Positions 1 to 9,199 of a stretch of 64,000 bases of DNA are shown here, piece after piece. Numbering within the stretch: the stretch's first letter is position 1; every line of letters starts with the position of its first letter. Under the pieces are notes generated by a model that searched no databases, had not been told where the DNA came from, and worked only from the letters and a program-made list of their open reading frames with translations. Made by a program: the position numbers and the translations under genes. The stretch is from JADJRG01 sp964474905 (lineage in GTDB: Bacteria > Myxococcota_A > Polyangia > Nannocystales > Nannocystaceae), in the NCBI GenBank assembly GCA_964474905.1, contig CAYYUP010000008.1, positions 1 through 64,000 of the forward strand. Direction: 5' to 3'.

Positions 1-47
1 AACCCCGTCAAACTAGCAGCTAGACACATCTACGAACCTCTGTTCAG

Positions 48-671
48 CTATTCGATGCCCTCCCAAACGATGCCGTCACCGCAGATCGCCGTCAGGCAGG
101 TGTTTGTGCACTCATCAGAGTCGATGCCGTTGCCGTCATCGCACTCCTCCCCCTCCTGGAGCACACCATCTCCGCACCCAAGCGAGGCGCAGGAATTACT
201 GCACTCGTCGTCATCGATGTCATTGCCGTCGTCGCAGGCCTCGCCGGGGCCCAGGAGGCCATCTCCGCAGGCGGCGTTCATACACATGCTTGTGCACAGG
301 CCGGTATCGGAGTTATCCACGCCGAGGTCACATTCCTCGCCACCATCGACGACACCGTCGCCGCAGACCGAGCCGCCGGTGTCGGTGTCGGTGGTAGTAG
401 TAGTAGTGGTTGAGGTCTCTGAGGTTGAAGAAGTCGAAGAGGTCGAAGAGGTCGAAGAGGTCGAAGAGCCGACGGTCTCGCCGCTGCCTGAGGAGGTCAT
501 CGCCGTCGCGTCGGTCGTCAGAGCGCCGGTTGTCGCGGTATCGCTGGTCGTCTCGGTATCGCTGGTCGTCGCGGTATCGCCGGTCGTCGAGGTATCGTCG
601 CCGCTGCAGCCGGCGAGGGTGATCGCGAAGAGGCCAGCTGTCATTGTGTAGATCGTTCGTGTCATCGCCAT
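48..671 (-). CDS. Cys-rich-repeat lipoprotein, ends inside a repeat
   Basis: A 207-residue probable surface lipoprotein. The N-terminus is a lipoprotein signal peptide with the lipobox LAGC at Cys22, followed by a Ser/Thr/Asp linker containing an exact 9-bp tandem repeat. After that come three Myxococcus-type Cys-rich repeats (pattern CGDG....GE.CD.G......C...C). A fourth repeat begins (CGDGIVWEGIE) and is cut off by a stop codon. The ATG at 671 is chosen because AGGAG lies 8 nt upstream and it gives a perfect signal peptide; the frame stays open upstream to 824 without a signal. The family is known from myxobacteria as a cell-surface repeat, but its ligand is unknown. The abrupt end suggests truncation or a frameshift near position 48, close to the left edge of the window. 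Confidence 0.85.
   Translation of the reverse strand: MAMTRTIYTMTAGLFAITLAGCSGDDTSTTGDTATTSDTETTSDTATTGALTTDATAMTSSGSGETVGSSTSSTSSTSSTSSTSETSTTTTTTTDTDTGGSVCGDGVVDGGEECDLGVDNSDTGLCTSMCMNAACGDGLLGPGEACDDGNDIDDDECSNSCASLGCGDGVLQEGEECDDGNGIDSDECTNTCLTAICGDGIVWEGIE
433..468. repeat. 9-bp tandem repeat (gtcgaagag, 4 exact copies)
   Basis: Four exact head-to-tail copies of a 9-bp unit lie inside the Ser/Thr linker of the lipoprotein gene, with a degenerate copy just before them. The unit is three codons long, so copy-number change would lengthen the linker without shifting frame. Confidence 0.9.
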
Positions 672-847
672 GTTAATCGCTCCTGCGTCGGCCCTACGCC
701 GCTCCGCGGATCGGAGCGTATCACGGGGAGTGATGGTTGACGGCCAAGCCCGGCGGCCGGAGTGAATCTCGAACAGTGATGTTCGAGATGTCACTCGCTC
801 GCTCAGCAAACACAGCGAGAGCAATACGCCGAGACCAGCTCCATTGT

Positions 848-1696
848 TCAGCGAGGAGTCTTTGGCGATGGACGCATGTTGCGGTCGAATCGGGTTTGCG
901 TATTCGTGACGATATCATTAACAACAGCCACTACCTGATCGCGGAGATCGAAAACCAATGAATCCTGAGACTCTACGCAGCTGAATGAATATGTACAGGA
1001 CACCGCAAGCCCCCGCGACACAGACTCTCCCTCTAGGACAACGTATGTCTTGGGCGGAAACGTGAAGATCTGAATACAGCCAGCGGCCAGCTCCTCGTCG
1101 TGTTGCTCCAAAAATGGGAAAAGTTGGCCAAGGGAGTTTCCAGACTCCCCTTGGAGATGCGGCCCCAATCGCTGCAGCGAGGATTTCGCCGTTTGCCTCT
1201 CGGCCATACTAGAGATCGACCCCTCAAAAAGTGTTTCCTTCGGAATCTCGACGCGAAGGTTCAATATATTGAACTCGCGGCGCTTGAATTGAAGGTCGAT
1301 GTGGATCTCGAGGATTTCATCATCCCCCCAATCACTATCGATCGGTGAGCGAATCTCAAGCAGCCTTATCCCGTTGTGGTCCGCCAATTTGATAGCTCCA
1401 GACTGAAAGCCGCTCTTGCTCACGAACAGACCAACCGGGCGCCCTTCAAGATCATCCAGCACCGTCTTAAACGCTGCAATCTCGCTCTTTTGCGTAGGTC
1501 TACCCCGGTCCTTACACTCAACAATAACATCGTGCTCAACACCAGCTTTCTCAAAGTTCCACGAAACGTCGATCTGGTGAGAGGCTCCACTCTTTCCAAG
1601 AAATTTGGAGTTGTGAAGAACTTCAATCCCATCACATGCGAGGAACGCGCGGTAGATTGACTGGACGAACAGTTCGTATTCAGTGCCCTTCTTCAT
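848..1696 (-). CDS. Mrr-like restriction-endonuclease-fold protein
   Basis: A 282-residue protein whose N-terminal half reads like a PD-(D/E)XK nuclease of the Mrr_cat type. The opening helix GTEYELFVQ is followed by QIDV, then ECKDRGRPTQKSEIAAF (the E-x-K catalytic strand with the usual basic stretch after it), then a strand GLFVSKSGFQSGA. The C-terminal half is not recognised. No methyltransferase or helicase partner lies beside it, so it is an orphan nuclease, perhaps acting on modified or foreign DNA (inference). The ATG at 1696 starts the conserved part. The frame is open to 1813, and GAGGTG sits 18 nt before this ATG, so the start is uncertain. Confidence 0.7.
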   Translation of the reverse strand: MKKGTEYELFVQSIYRAFLACDGIEVLHNSKFLGKSGASHQIDVSWNFEKAGVEHDVIVECKDRGRPTQKSEIAAFKTVLDDLEGRPVGLFVSKSGFQSGAIKLADHNGIRLLEIRSPIDSDWGDDEILEIHIDLQFKRREFNILNLRVEIPKETLFEGSISSMAERQTAKSSLQRLGPHLQGESGNSLGQLFPFLEQHDEELAAGCIQIFTFPPKTYVVLEGESVSRGLAVSCTYSFSCVESQDSLVFDLRDQVVAVVNDIVTNTQTRFDRNMRPSPKTPR

Positions 1697-2138
1697 ATTC
1701 GTCCATTTATAATTCACCTCGAAAATGCACGTCAAGACAAAATCTAGACGCCCTCGGAGAGGCGCCTGAGTACCTGCACGGGTTGAGTTTGGCGCCCGAC
1801 ACTTGTGGCGCACGTGTGCGCTCTAGCGATCTTCGCCAGAGCGCTGAACCAACAACCCGCCTGCCCGGACTTTGACTACATCGCGGCTAGCGATGGTTGC
1901 CAAAGTCGATCCCTGTCCTGCCCTCTCCTCTCCTTGTCGTTCGCGACGGATCAACGACACACAATCGCGCGCTTTGCGCATCACAGCCGGAGCGAGATAG
2001 CTCTTGCCCGCGGGCCACTTTCCTGTAACCCGTCGTAATAGATAACTTTCCTTCGTGAGCGATCGCAGCCAGAGTGGCGACGATCAAGCCTCCCTCGCGA
2101 GAACGACCCAGACCCACTACCCATCTGGAGACCAAGCG
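1697..2138. other. Divergent intergenic region
   Basis: These 442 bases separate the divergently transcribed nuclease and kinase genes and must hold both promoters. I see no convincing reading frame or RNA gene. A GGAG motif 8 nt before position 2139 serves the kinase gene. Confidence 0.5.
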
Positions 2139-4811
2139 ATGTCGACGAATCACCCCACCCCACGGCCGTCGATGCGCGGCTGGACTGGCCTCAATGAGTC
2201 ACCCGAAACGGGGGCCGTCTTGTCTCTACCAGGCGTTACCCAAGGGCCTCCGCCTTTAGAATCTACCGACCCAGAGTCCGTGCTCGAGCAGCGCTTTCGA
2301 ATCCTCGATCAGCTCGGGCGCGGCGGCATGGCGACGGTCTATCTCTGCGAAGATTTAGTGCTCAGGAGCCGCGCTGCCGTCAAGGTATTGGACAATAGTA
2401 GTTGTCCCAAGACCGATCCCAACAATGCCGAGATGCGCCAGCGATTCCTCGAAGAGGCGACGCTTCTCGCGAATCTTCGCCATCCGCATTTGGTCCAGAT
2501 CCTAATCACTGGTGAGCTGCCGGACGGCTCGCCCTACATCGCGATGGAGTACTTGGGCGACAGCCTGGACCGGCGCATCGCCAAGGGCGAGTCATTGCCT
2601 TGGCGCGAGGTCTTGAAGATCGCTGAACAAATCGCCGATGCGCTGAATACCCTGCACCTTGCGAGTGTTGTGCATCGAGACGTCAAGCCCAGCAACATCG
2701 CGGAGATCCGCGGGGCGAATGGACGGATCTTCGTAAAGCTCATCGATTTGGGGATCGCACGGGTCGAGGACATCGCGAGCGTGCAACAGGGCGGCAAAGA
2801 GCTGCCGCCGCGCCGCGTTACCCAGGAGGGCAAGCTGCTCGGCACACCGGGCTTTATGCCGCCCGAGGCTGGCCTTTCTCCGCCCGATCCGAGCTTCGAT
2901 GTCTACGGACTGGGAGCGACGATCTTTCGGCTGATCACCGGCAAAATGCACGATCCGGGAGAACCTCGATCGATGGCAGAGACGCGGCCAGGGCTCGATC
3001 TGCCGGCTGATCTCGAGGCCATCGTCAGGCGTGCTCTTGCGGCGCTCCCGAAAGATCGGATCGGCACGGCCGCCGAACTCTCACGCCTGCTTGCAGCGGT
3101 TCACACCAACCACGCTTCGGATCCGCCTGATCCGCTTTTTGATGAGTGCTACGAGCTGATCAAGCTACTCGGCATCGGTGCCAAGGCGGAGGTGCATTAC
3201 GCCTATCACTGCGACGCACGGCGCTACGTTGCGCTGAAAATCCTGGGCAAAGGGATGCTCGACGATGAGATCGAACGAGCCCGCCTTGATCGCGAAGCGC
3301 GAGTGTTTCGGGCGCTCGCTCACCCCTCGATCCCAACGCTCATCGACTGTCGAACGGGCCCCAGGCGGGAGCGGCCCTTCATCGCGATGAGCTTCTGCCC
3401 GGGAAAAACCGTCGCCGAGCTGGGTCCCGCGCAGCTCAGCCTCAAGGAGGTGCTCCAGGTCGGCCTGGAGCTGGCGAGCGCGCTGGTTGCGATGCACGAG
3501 ATCGGCGTGATCCACCGGGACTTGAACCGCTCCAATGTCCTGATCCACTTGATCGAGCAGGGTGCTTCGACCACGGGCGGCGACAGGGCCGTGCATGCGT
3601 CGATCATTGACTTTGGACAGGTTGAACTAGAGGACAGGTTTTACGCGTTTGCGGCCGCCGATGAGCGTTACCCGACACCTCCCGCACATCGAGACCCCCT
3701 CGGATCCGGCGGCCTCGAGCGCCTCGCGTGGACCGCCCCCGAAGCCCGCGAAACAAGCCGTTGGACTGCTCGCAGCGACGTCTACTCCCTCGGGCTGCTG
3801 CTTTTTCAATTGCTCACCGGAAAGCGGCCGACGAAGGATCAACACGGGTATTGGCTCTCCCCGGCCGAGTTTGTGCCCGAGTCCAGCGGACCGCTCGCCA
3901 ATGCGATCCTCAGCGCTCTTCAGGTCGATCCAGAGCTTCGCCTTGACGCTAAGGCTCTTGAATCTCGACTGCTCGACGCCGCCGAGGAAGTACGGATGAT
4001 CGAAGCCGAAGAGCAACGCATGCGCTGGGCCGCGAAGGCAGAGCAGCAGGCTGAGGAAAACGCACCGGAGGAGACCCAGACATCGGTGCGCCTCACAACT
4101 TCAGGGCGAAGTACGGCGACTCCTGCGGACTCGCTCTCTGCAGGATGGACAACGCCCAAAACCGCGGCTGCGCTTGTCATCGTGGCTCTTCTTCTCATCG
4201 GCATCAGCTTTGGGATCGGCTGGTCATTCGGACAGGATCGCATGCACGAGCAGCGGAGTGACAACAACATGTCCCTTGGAGCTGGCCAGATTGACAGCGC
4301 CGACGAGCCCGCAGATTCGGGCTCACTGACCCCCCAGAGGCTCGGCTCATCGAGCGTCTCGCCTGGTCCGATATCGGACAGATCGCCCGAAAGCTCGGAT
4401 ATCCAGCGAAGCCCGGATGATCCGCAGGCACACTCCAAATCAACGCCGGGCGACGAATCTGAGGGCAACAACACCGGCAAGCAAGATCCCAACGCCCGAC
4501 CCGAACACAACTCGCCGACGGCCCGACGATCGGCGGTCACGATCGCAAATCGCTGGGCTCGCACGCATGACTCTGCGGTCCAGCGCTGTCTCGGCTCGTG
4601 GCACGCTGCAAAGACTCTGGACATCACCCTCCGCGTGGATCGGTCTGGGGCGCTTGTCGGGCTCGATACGTCGCCGGAGACTCAGCCGCTGATGCGCCGT
4701 TGCCTTCGGGCGGCCTTCGCAGAGATCAAGCTCGCTCGGGCCAACGAGCGCGAAAATCGCGCAATCCGCGAGATCAAGCTCTCTCTGTCCCCCAGGCGGG
4801 TTTCGCAGTGA
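2139..4811 (+). CDS. Tandem Ser/Thr kinase-domain membrane protein with AgmX/TonB-like C-terminus
   Basis: An 890-residue protein with two eukaryotic-type kinase domains in series. Domain 1 (about 53-325) has the glycine loop GRGGMA (60-65), Lys82, HRDVKPSN from 179 and a DLG (203-205) in place of DFG; PPE replaces APE. Domain 2 (about 340-615) has GIGAKA, Lys367 and DFG (491-493), but its catalytic loop reads HRDLNRSN, so the loop lysine is Asn463; it may be a pseudokinase or regulatory domain. A single membrane span lies near 674-696, followed by a low-complexity linker and a C-terminal domain resembling the AgmX/PglI type (conserved Cys pair, GALVGL), probably periplasmic. The ATG at 2139 has GGAG 8 nt upstream. 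It leads a three-gene operon with the next two genes. Confidence 0.88.
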   Translation: MSTNHPTPRPSMRGWTGLNESPETGAVLSLPGVTQGPPPLESTDPESVLEQRFRILDQLGRGGMATVYLCEDLVLRSRAAVKVLDNSSCPKTDPNNAEMRQRFLEEATLLANLRHPHLVQILITGELPDGSPYIAMEYLGDSLDRRIAKGESLPWREVLKIAEQIADALNTLHLASVVHRDVKPSNIAEIRGANGRIFVKLIDLGIARVEDIASVQQGGKELPPRRVTQEGKLLGTPGFMPPEAGLSPPDPSFDVYGLGATIFRLITGKMHDPGEPRSMAETRPGLDLPADLEAIVRRALAALPKDRIGTAAELSRLLAAVHTNHASDPPDPLFDECYELIKLLGIGAKAEVHYAYHCDARRYVALKILGKGMLDDEIERARLDREARVFRALAHPSIPTLIDCRTGPRRERPFIAMSFCPGKTVAELGPAQLSLKEVLQVGLELASALVAMHEIGVIHRDLNRSNVLIHLIEQGASTTGGDRAVHASIIDFGQVELEDRFYAFAAADERYPTPPAHRDPLGSGGLERLAWTAPEARETSRWTARSDVYSLGLLLFQLLTGKRPTKDQHGYWLSPAEFVPESSGPLANAILSALQVDPELRLDAKALESRLLDAAEEVRMIEAEEQRMRWAAKAEQQAEENAPEETQTSVRLTTSGRSTATPADSLSAGWTTPKTAAALVIVALLLIGISFGIGWSFGQDRMHEQRSDNNMSLGAGQIDSADEPADSGSLTPQRLGSSSVSPGPISDRSPESSDIQRSPDDPQAHSKSTPGDESEGNNTGKQDPNARPEHNSPTARRSAVTIANRWARTHDSAVQRCLGSWHAAKTLDITLRVDRSGALVGLDTSPETQPLMRRCLRAAFAEIKLARANERENRAIREIKLSLSPRRVSQ

Positions 4812-4825
4812 TACCATTTTCGCCC

Positions 4826-5728
4826 ATGACAAACGCCCGACCGCGTGGCTGGCCGCTTGCGCTCTTCGCTGCCTCTGTTTTGGCGCTCAGCTCCGCACCT
4901 GTCCTTGCGAACATTTCGCTCACGGCGGACTCGCCAGCAGAGGAGGCGACGCGGCTCGAAGAGGCCGGCGAGTTCAAAGCCGCCGCCGATCTGTGGGCGG
5001 AGCAGCTGCGCACGTCACTCGATCCCCTGATGTTGTTCTACGCCGACAGCGGCTGGGCACGGGCATTCGCAAAGGACGGCAACTCTGACCACCTGTGCGC
5101 GCGCCTAGAGCTCAGCGAGTGGCTGCTCGCTCAACCGAGTCTCAGCGAAACCGATCGCGCCGAAGCCCGCAAGCTAAGAGCGCACCAGCTCTCCGCATTG
5201 CCCGAGGGTGTCGAGTGCAGCCGGTCCAAGCAGATGGCGCCACTGCTCGCCATTCCTCCTAGAAACACCGCAGGCACAGCCGACAACGCTCTCGCCCCGC
5301 AAGGCGGCCCGAGCCGTAACTATCCTCTGAAGGACGACGGTAAAACCATCAGCGACACCCGTGCCGGGCGCGGCCTGAGAATCAGCGGCGGGGTTGTGCT
5401 CAGCTCTGGGGTCTTTCTCGCAGCGGCGGCGATCGCCAGCGGAATCGAGACCCGGCGCTCCATCAAAGTTCTCGAAACCTGGCACAAAAGACATGTCGAG
5501 GATGGGACCACGCCAATCGATTCGGAGCGCGAAGAAAAGCGATCGCTCTACCGCCATGGCGAAGTGGCAGCGGCCCTAGCTCTCGGCTTCAGCGTTGCTG
5601 CCGTGGTCGCGCTCTCGGTCGGGACCACGCTCCTTGTCCGCGAGCGAAAGTCTCGCACTCGGCGAACTGCACTCGCACCTGCATTAGGCCCTCAAAACTT
5701 CGGAATCACCCTCAGAGGACAGTTTTGA
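4826..5728 (+). CDS. Secreted/membrane TPR-like protein downstream of the kinase
   Basis: A 300-residue protein with an N-terminal signal peptide (MTNARPRGWPLALFAASVLA, cleavage probably after VLA), then a helical region that looks like one or two TPR units (EEATRLEEAGEFKAAADLWA). The C-terminal third has two hydrophobic segments (about 190-210 and 250-270) and ends in a basic tail. It starts 14 bases after the kinase stop, and its own stop overlaps the next ATG (TGATG). It is therefore almost certainly co-expressed with the kinase and the following lipoprotein, and may be part of the same envelope-sensing unit. Small proteins of this design follow Ser/Thr kinase genes in other myxobacteria. 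No catalytic motif is seen. Confidence 0.75.
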   Translation: MTNARPRGWPLALFAASVLALSSAPVLANISLTADSPAEEATRLEEAGEFKAAADLWAEQLRTSLDPLMLFYADSGWARAFAKDGNSDHLCARLELSEWLLAQPSLSETDRAEARKLRAHQLSALPEGVECSRSKQMAPLLAIPPRNTAGTADNALAPQGGPSRNYPLKDDGKTISDTRAGRGLRISGGVVLSSGVFLAAAAIASGIETRRSIKVLETWHKRHVEDGTTPIDSEREEKRSLYRHGEVAAALALGFSVAAVVALSVGTTLLVRERKSRTRRTALAPALGPQNFGITLRGQF

Positions 5729-7557
5729 TGACAATTTCACCTCCGACACTCCCGCACGGCCTCAAAGCAAGCCACTTTCTCACTGTCATCTCACGGGGTC
5801 TTGTTCTGCCTCTTCTTCTTAGCTCCGGGTGCCTACTACCACCATGGCCCGGGTACAGCGCGGCAGCGACGAGCGCGACCGAGTCGGTCACAGATTCTGA
5901 TTCGGGCACCGACTCCGATCCGGGCGAGACAAGCATCAGCTCGGTCACGATCACCACGAGCGGCGGAGAGACCGACTCCGACGACACCGACGGCACCGAC
6001 GGCACCGACGGCACCGACGACACCGACGGCACCGACGGCACCGACGGCACCGACTCCGACGGTACCGACTCCGACGGTACCGACTCCGACGGTACCGACT
6101 CCGACGGCGAGATGCCGACGATCCTGGACCTCACGATTACCCCCGACGTTGCCCTCTCAAACGGCCCCCTCGCCGTGACCGTGCACGCGACAAACTCAGA
6201 GGGCGTACGTCTCGAATTCGGAGCCGACTACCTGAGTGGCATCGGCGAGGTGGAGCTCGCCGAGATCGAGCCCGGGCTCTTCGAGGGCGAGCTGCCGGTG
6301 ACCACAGGGTTCGACAAGGGCCTGCACACGGCCTTTGTGTTCCCGTGGAAAGGCGAAGAAGAAGGCGCCTCCGCATCGGCAACCTACGAGATCGACCTAT
6401 CGCTAGAGCCGGGCGTCGAAGGCTACTGGGATGCCGGCGACATGGGCGAAGGCACAGGTCAGGTCAACGCCTTGGCCTGGACACCGAGCACGCAGCGGCT
6501 CATCGAACTCACGACGTCGACCAACAACGGCACTTCGAGCTGCACCCTGCGACGCCGGGAAAAGAACGGCGCTTGGGGCCAGGATGATTTTATGGTTCTC
6601 ATGCCGGGCGAGAACTGCAAAGCGATCGATCTCAAGATCGGTGCGGACGGAGTTCTCTACGCGCTCGTGAGCATCAAGCAGAACGCCGGTTGGCGCTGGC
6701 GCCTGATACGAATGGCGAGCTGGAAAGCCACCAAGGAGACGCTCGCCAACGGCAGCAAAAACGAAGCCGCCTACGCTCTCGCCGAGCAAGCCGGCACGCT
6801 CGCGATCTGTGGCACCGCACCGACCGGTGAGGCCGATCTCTCGGACGTGATGGTGCGGATCGTGCGGCCTGATGATCAGCTGGGGCAGTCGATGACGTTT
6901 GACTACTGGCCATCGAAGGACGAATTGAAAAAGCACAAGTTCCAAGAAGTCGCCCGTGGCTGCGATTTTGTCGGAACCAGCCTCCAGAAGCCCGAGACGC
7001 TCGTCGTCGTCGGCAACGTCTTTGGCAGGCATGACAAAGACAACACCACGAAATTCAACCGTCGTTTCGACCTCTTCTACAGCCTCTCGAACAACGCTGG
7101 CAAACTCCATGTCGCCGAGGCCGAAGGTCTCATCGAGCAGAGCTTCGCCAGCGACGTCGACGTCGCAGCTGACGGCCGCATCATGATGTCGGGCTACATC
7201 TGTGCTCTCGATCTCTGCCTGCCGACCGGACGTTTGTGGATGCTCAACGCCGACACAACGCTCGGCTGGAGCGCGCTCATCGGCGTCTACCCGTCCAGCT
7301 TCACGACCCCCGCCGCGGTGCGCTGGAGCCCCGCGGGGTACGTCGTCGTCGCCTCGGGCGGTCCCAAGGAAAGCCCCACTGCGTTCCTGCTCCGGGCCTA
7401 CAAACCCGGCAACGCCGCTCCGCTCTGGACCTACCTGCGCGACGACTCTCCCTCTTTTAGTCAGGCCTCTGCCCTGGCGATCAGCAAATACGGCGATTGC
7501 TGTGGCGGCGGACTTGGCGAGAACAACTACCCGGCCGTCGCCTGCGTCGGCAGCTGA
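5728..7557 (+). CDS. Lipoprotein with Asp/Gly/Thr repeat linker and propeller-like domain
   Basis: A 609-residue lipoprotein. The signal ends at the lipobox LSSGC (Cys35). A linker of about 80 residues follows, dominated by DGT and DSDGT repeats. Next is an Ig-like segment (about 125-220: TILDLTITP...), then about 380 residues of repeating beta-strand units of the QVNALAWTP and ADGVLYALV type, suggesting a beta-propeller. The ATG at 5728 is preferred (AGAGGA 8 nt upstream, overlapping the previous stop as TGATG) over a TTG one codon earlier. The acidic linker probably lifts the propeller off the outer membrane. Function is unknown; its operon position suggests it is an extracellular partner of the kinase. 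Confidence 0.78.
   Translation: MTISPPTLPHGLKASHFLTVISRGLVLPLLLSSGCLLPPWPGYSAAATSATESVTDSDSGTDSDPGETSISSVTITTSGGETDSDDTDGTDGTDGTDDTDGTDGTDGTDSDGTDSDGTDSDGTDSDGEMPTILDLTITPDVALSNGPLAVTVHATNSEGVRLEFGADYLSGIGEVELAEIEPGLFEGELPVTTGFDKGLHTAFVFPWKGEEEGASASATYEIDLSLEPGVEGYWDAGDMGEGTGQVNALAWTPSTQRLIELTTSTNNGTSSCTLRRREKNGAWGQDDFMVLMPGENCKAIDLKIGADGVLYALVSIKQNAGWRWRLIRMASWKATKETLANGSKNEAAYALAEQAGTLAICGTAPTGEADLSDVMVRIVRPDDQLGQSMTFDYWPSKDELKKHKFQEVARGCDFVGTSLQKPETLVVVGNVFGRHDKDNTTKFNRRFDLFYSLSNNAGKLHVAEAEGLIEQSFASDVDVAADGRIMMSGYICALDLCLPTGRLWMLNADTTLGWSALIGVYPSSFTTPAAVRWSPAGYVVVASGGPKESPTAFLLRAYKPGNAAPLWTYLRDDSPSFSQASALAISKYGDCCGGGLGENNYPAVACVGS
5986..6105. repeat. Compound 9-bp and 15-bp tandem repeats
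   Basis: About 120 bp of head-to-tail units coding for the lipoprotein linker: a 9-bp unit (accgacggc, with one gac variant) and then a 15-bp unit (gacggtaccgactcc) repeated about three times. All units are multiples of three bases, so the frame is kept. Confidence 0.9.
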
Positions 7558-7561
7558 TCGC

Positions 7562-8752
7562 TCACTGCGGGATCAGCTGCTCACAGGCGACCTCGACGAG
7601 ATCGGTCGCCTCCTCAAAGATCGGACCGTAGTCGTCCGCATCGCTATCCCCCCCGAGGTTGTAGGGCAGCATCTGCGCGAGTTTGCAGGGTTCGTCGTAG
7701 CTCTTACACGGGCCCGGATCTTGGCCGATCACGAGCATGACGATCGCCTTGGGGTCGCCATTTTTTGCGGCAACCACAGCCTTGTACCAGATCGAAGCAT
7801 CTCCCCAGTAGCTGTCGTCGCCGCCGGGTGTAACGAGCGTGACCATCAGCAGCGCGTCGTCCCGTAAAAACCCAGCGTTGCATCCAAGGAGTCCATTCGC
7901 ACCCTTGCTGAGCGCCCTGAGCAAGGCTTCGCCGATCCGGTTCGCACCACTAAACCCGACCTGTGCGATGCAGCTGAACGTTTCGATGAGGTTGCCCTGA
8001 CCCTTAACCAGGTAGCGCCGGCCACCGTCGATCTTGCAGCGCTTGTTGCTCGCACTGGCGCCGGCGGGGAAGACCATGCCTGCACCGAGAACCCAATCGC
8101 ACTCAGTCACGAGGTCGAGCTGGACACAGGGATAATCAGGCACGCCGCAACAGAGTTCCCCCTCGGGAAAGTTGGCCTCGCAGCAGGGATCTCCTTTTTT
8201 GCAGGCGCTCACATCAGGACACGATCCCGTGCAGTGCGAGAGGCCCCAGATGTCATCCGCGTCGACGACCATGATGTGATAGTCGAAGTCCTCGAACTTC
8301 GAGGCGATGGTCTCGATGAAGTCGGGCAGCGCGGCGATCAGCTGCTCTTGGATGACCTTCAAGGTGCCGTCGCGCGAGATCACAAAAAGGATGTCGATCT
8401 TGCCCTTGCAACCGATGGGCGTGCCGTCGCCGAAATCGTGCACCAGGCCGACATCCTGAACGGGGTCCAGGGTCGTCGCGGCTGCGCTCGTGCTGACATC
8501 GCCCGTCACGTCCGAGCTGCTCGAGTCACCCGTTGCCGACGTCGACGTCGACATCGATGATGCTCCGCTGCTCGCCTGGCTGCTTCCGCCTGCCGTGCTC
8601 GATCCGCTCGAGGTCGAAGAAGAAGACGACGACGACGACGACATCGGCGCGCCCGAGCTTGAAGTCGTGAACGCCGGCACATCAGTGCGGCACGCAAACG
8701 CGAGACCGCCGCCGAGAACGAGGAGCGCAAGAAGTCGAGTCCGCCGCAACAT
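7562..8752 (-). CDS. vWA-like lipoprotein with degenerate MIDAS
   Basis: A 396-residue lipoprotein. The signal ends at Cys21 (LAFAC), followed by a Ser-rich linker of about 75 residues. The body resembles the myxobacterial von Willebrand A-like family: IDILFVISRDGTL at the first strand, then QEQLIAALPDFIETI, a Cys-rich insert (CTGSCPDVSACKKG...CC) and LVTLVTPGGDD at the last strand. The metal-binding DxSxS normally found at the first strand is replaced by SRDGT, so metal binding is doubtful. It is convergent with the preceding lipoprotein gene (4 bases between stops). No good ribosome binding site is seen before the ATG at 8752. Homologues are surface proteins of unknown role. Confidence 0.78.
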   Translation of the reverse strand: MLRRTRLLALLVLGGGLAFACRTDVPAFTTSSSGAPMSSSSSSSSSTSSGSSTAGGSSQASSGASSMSTSTSATGDSSSSDVTGDVSTSAAATTLDPVQDVGLVHDFGDGTPIGCKGKIDILFVISRDGTLKVIQEQLIAALPDFIETIASKFEDFDYHIMVVDADDIWGLSHCTGSCPDVSACKKGDPCCEANFPEGELCCGVPDYPCVQLDLVTECDWVLGAGMVFPAGASASNKRCKIDGGRRYLVKGQGNLIETFSCIAQVGFSGANRIGEALLRALSKGANGLLGCNAGFLRDDALLMVTLVTPGGDDSYWGDASIWYKAVVAAKNGDPKAIVMLVIGQDPGPCKSYDEPCKLAQMLPYNLGGDSDADDYGPIFEEATDLVEVACEQLIPQ

Positions 8753-9199
8753 TTGTCGACGCTAGACGAGCTTGGACGCAGCATCAAGAGCGAAATTGAT
8801 CCACCCAAGGACCTCTGGCCCGCGAGGAGATCTCCCGTATTTTTTCATTTCGCGCATCTCACGCATTTCTGTCCAGCGCTCGTCCGGGGCCAAGCGTCGA
8901 GATTGGGGGCATAAGGCCACACTCGGAGTCATCACCTCCGAGGTACCGATGGCACCAAGACATCATTTCTTTTCCGAGCCCACGCGCCTGGTGATTCGTC
9001 GTCGCTCTTGATTGGCCATTACGACTGCACCGCATAACTGAGTACAGGTCCATGGGCTAAGGATACAGAACCACACACAATAGAGTCCTTTCTGGAAAGG
9101 ACCCCCCCCATGTCAATTATAGTGGTCTTGCTGAGAGAGGGCTATGGCCCAAGATGTTTGTATTAGCCGAGAGTTCGACTGTACGAGATGTATCCGCGA
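8753..9199. other. Intergenic region with one small hairpin
   Basis: I find no gene in these 447 bases. A perfect 7-bp inverted repeat with a 4-base loop (9085-9102) is followed by a C-run. It is too weak, and lacks the T-run, to call a terminator. The promoter of the vWA-like gene should lie at the left end. Confidence 0.4.

Noticed and set aside
3920..4627. Long open frame (235 codons) on the minus strand
   Set aside because: It is antisense to the kinase linker and C-terminal domain, with no domain and Ser/Arg-rich content.
5986..6105. Regular repeats looking like a CRISPR array
   Set aside because: Units are 9-15 bp, head-to-tail without spacers, and code the lipoprotein linker in frame.
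9085..9102. Perfect 7-bp hairpin as a terminator
   Set aside because: No T-run on either strand and no gene end close by.
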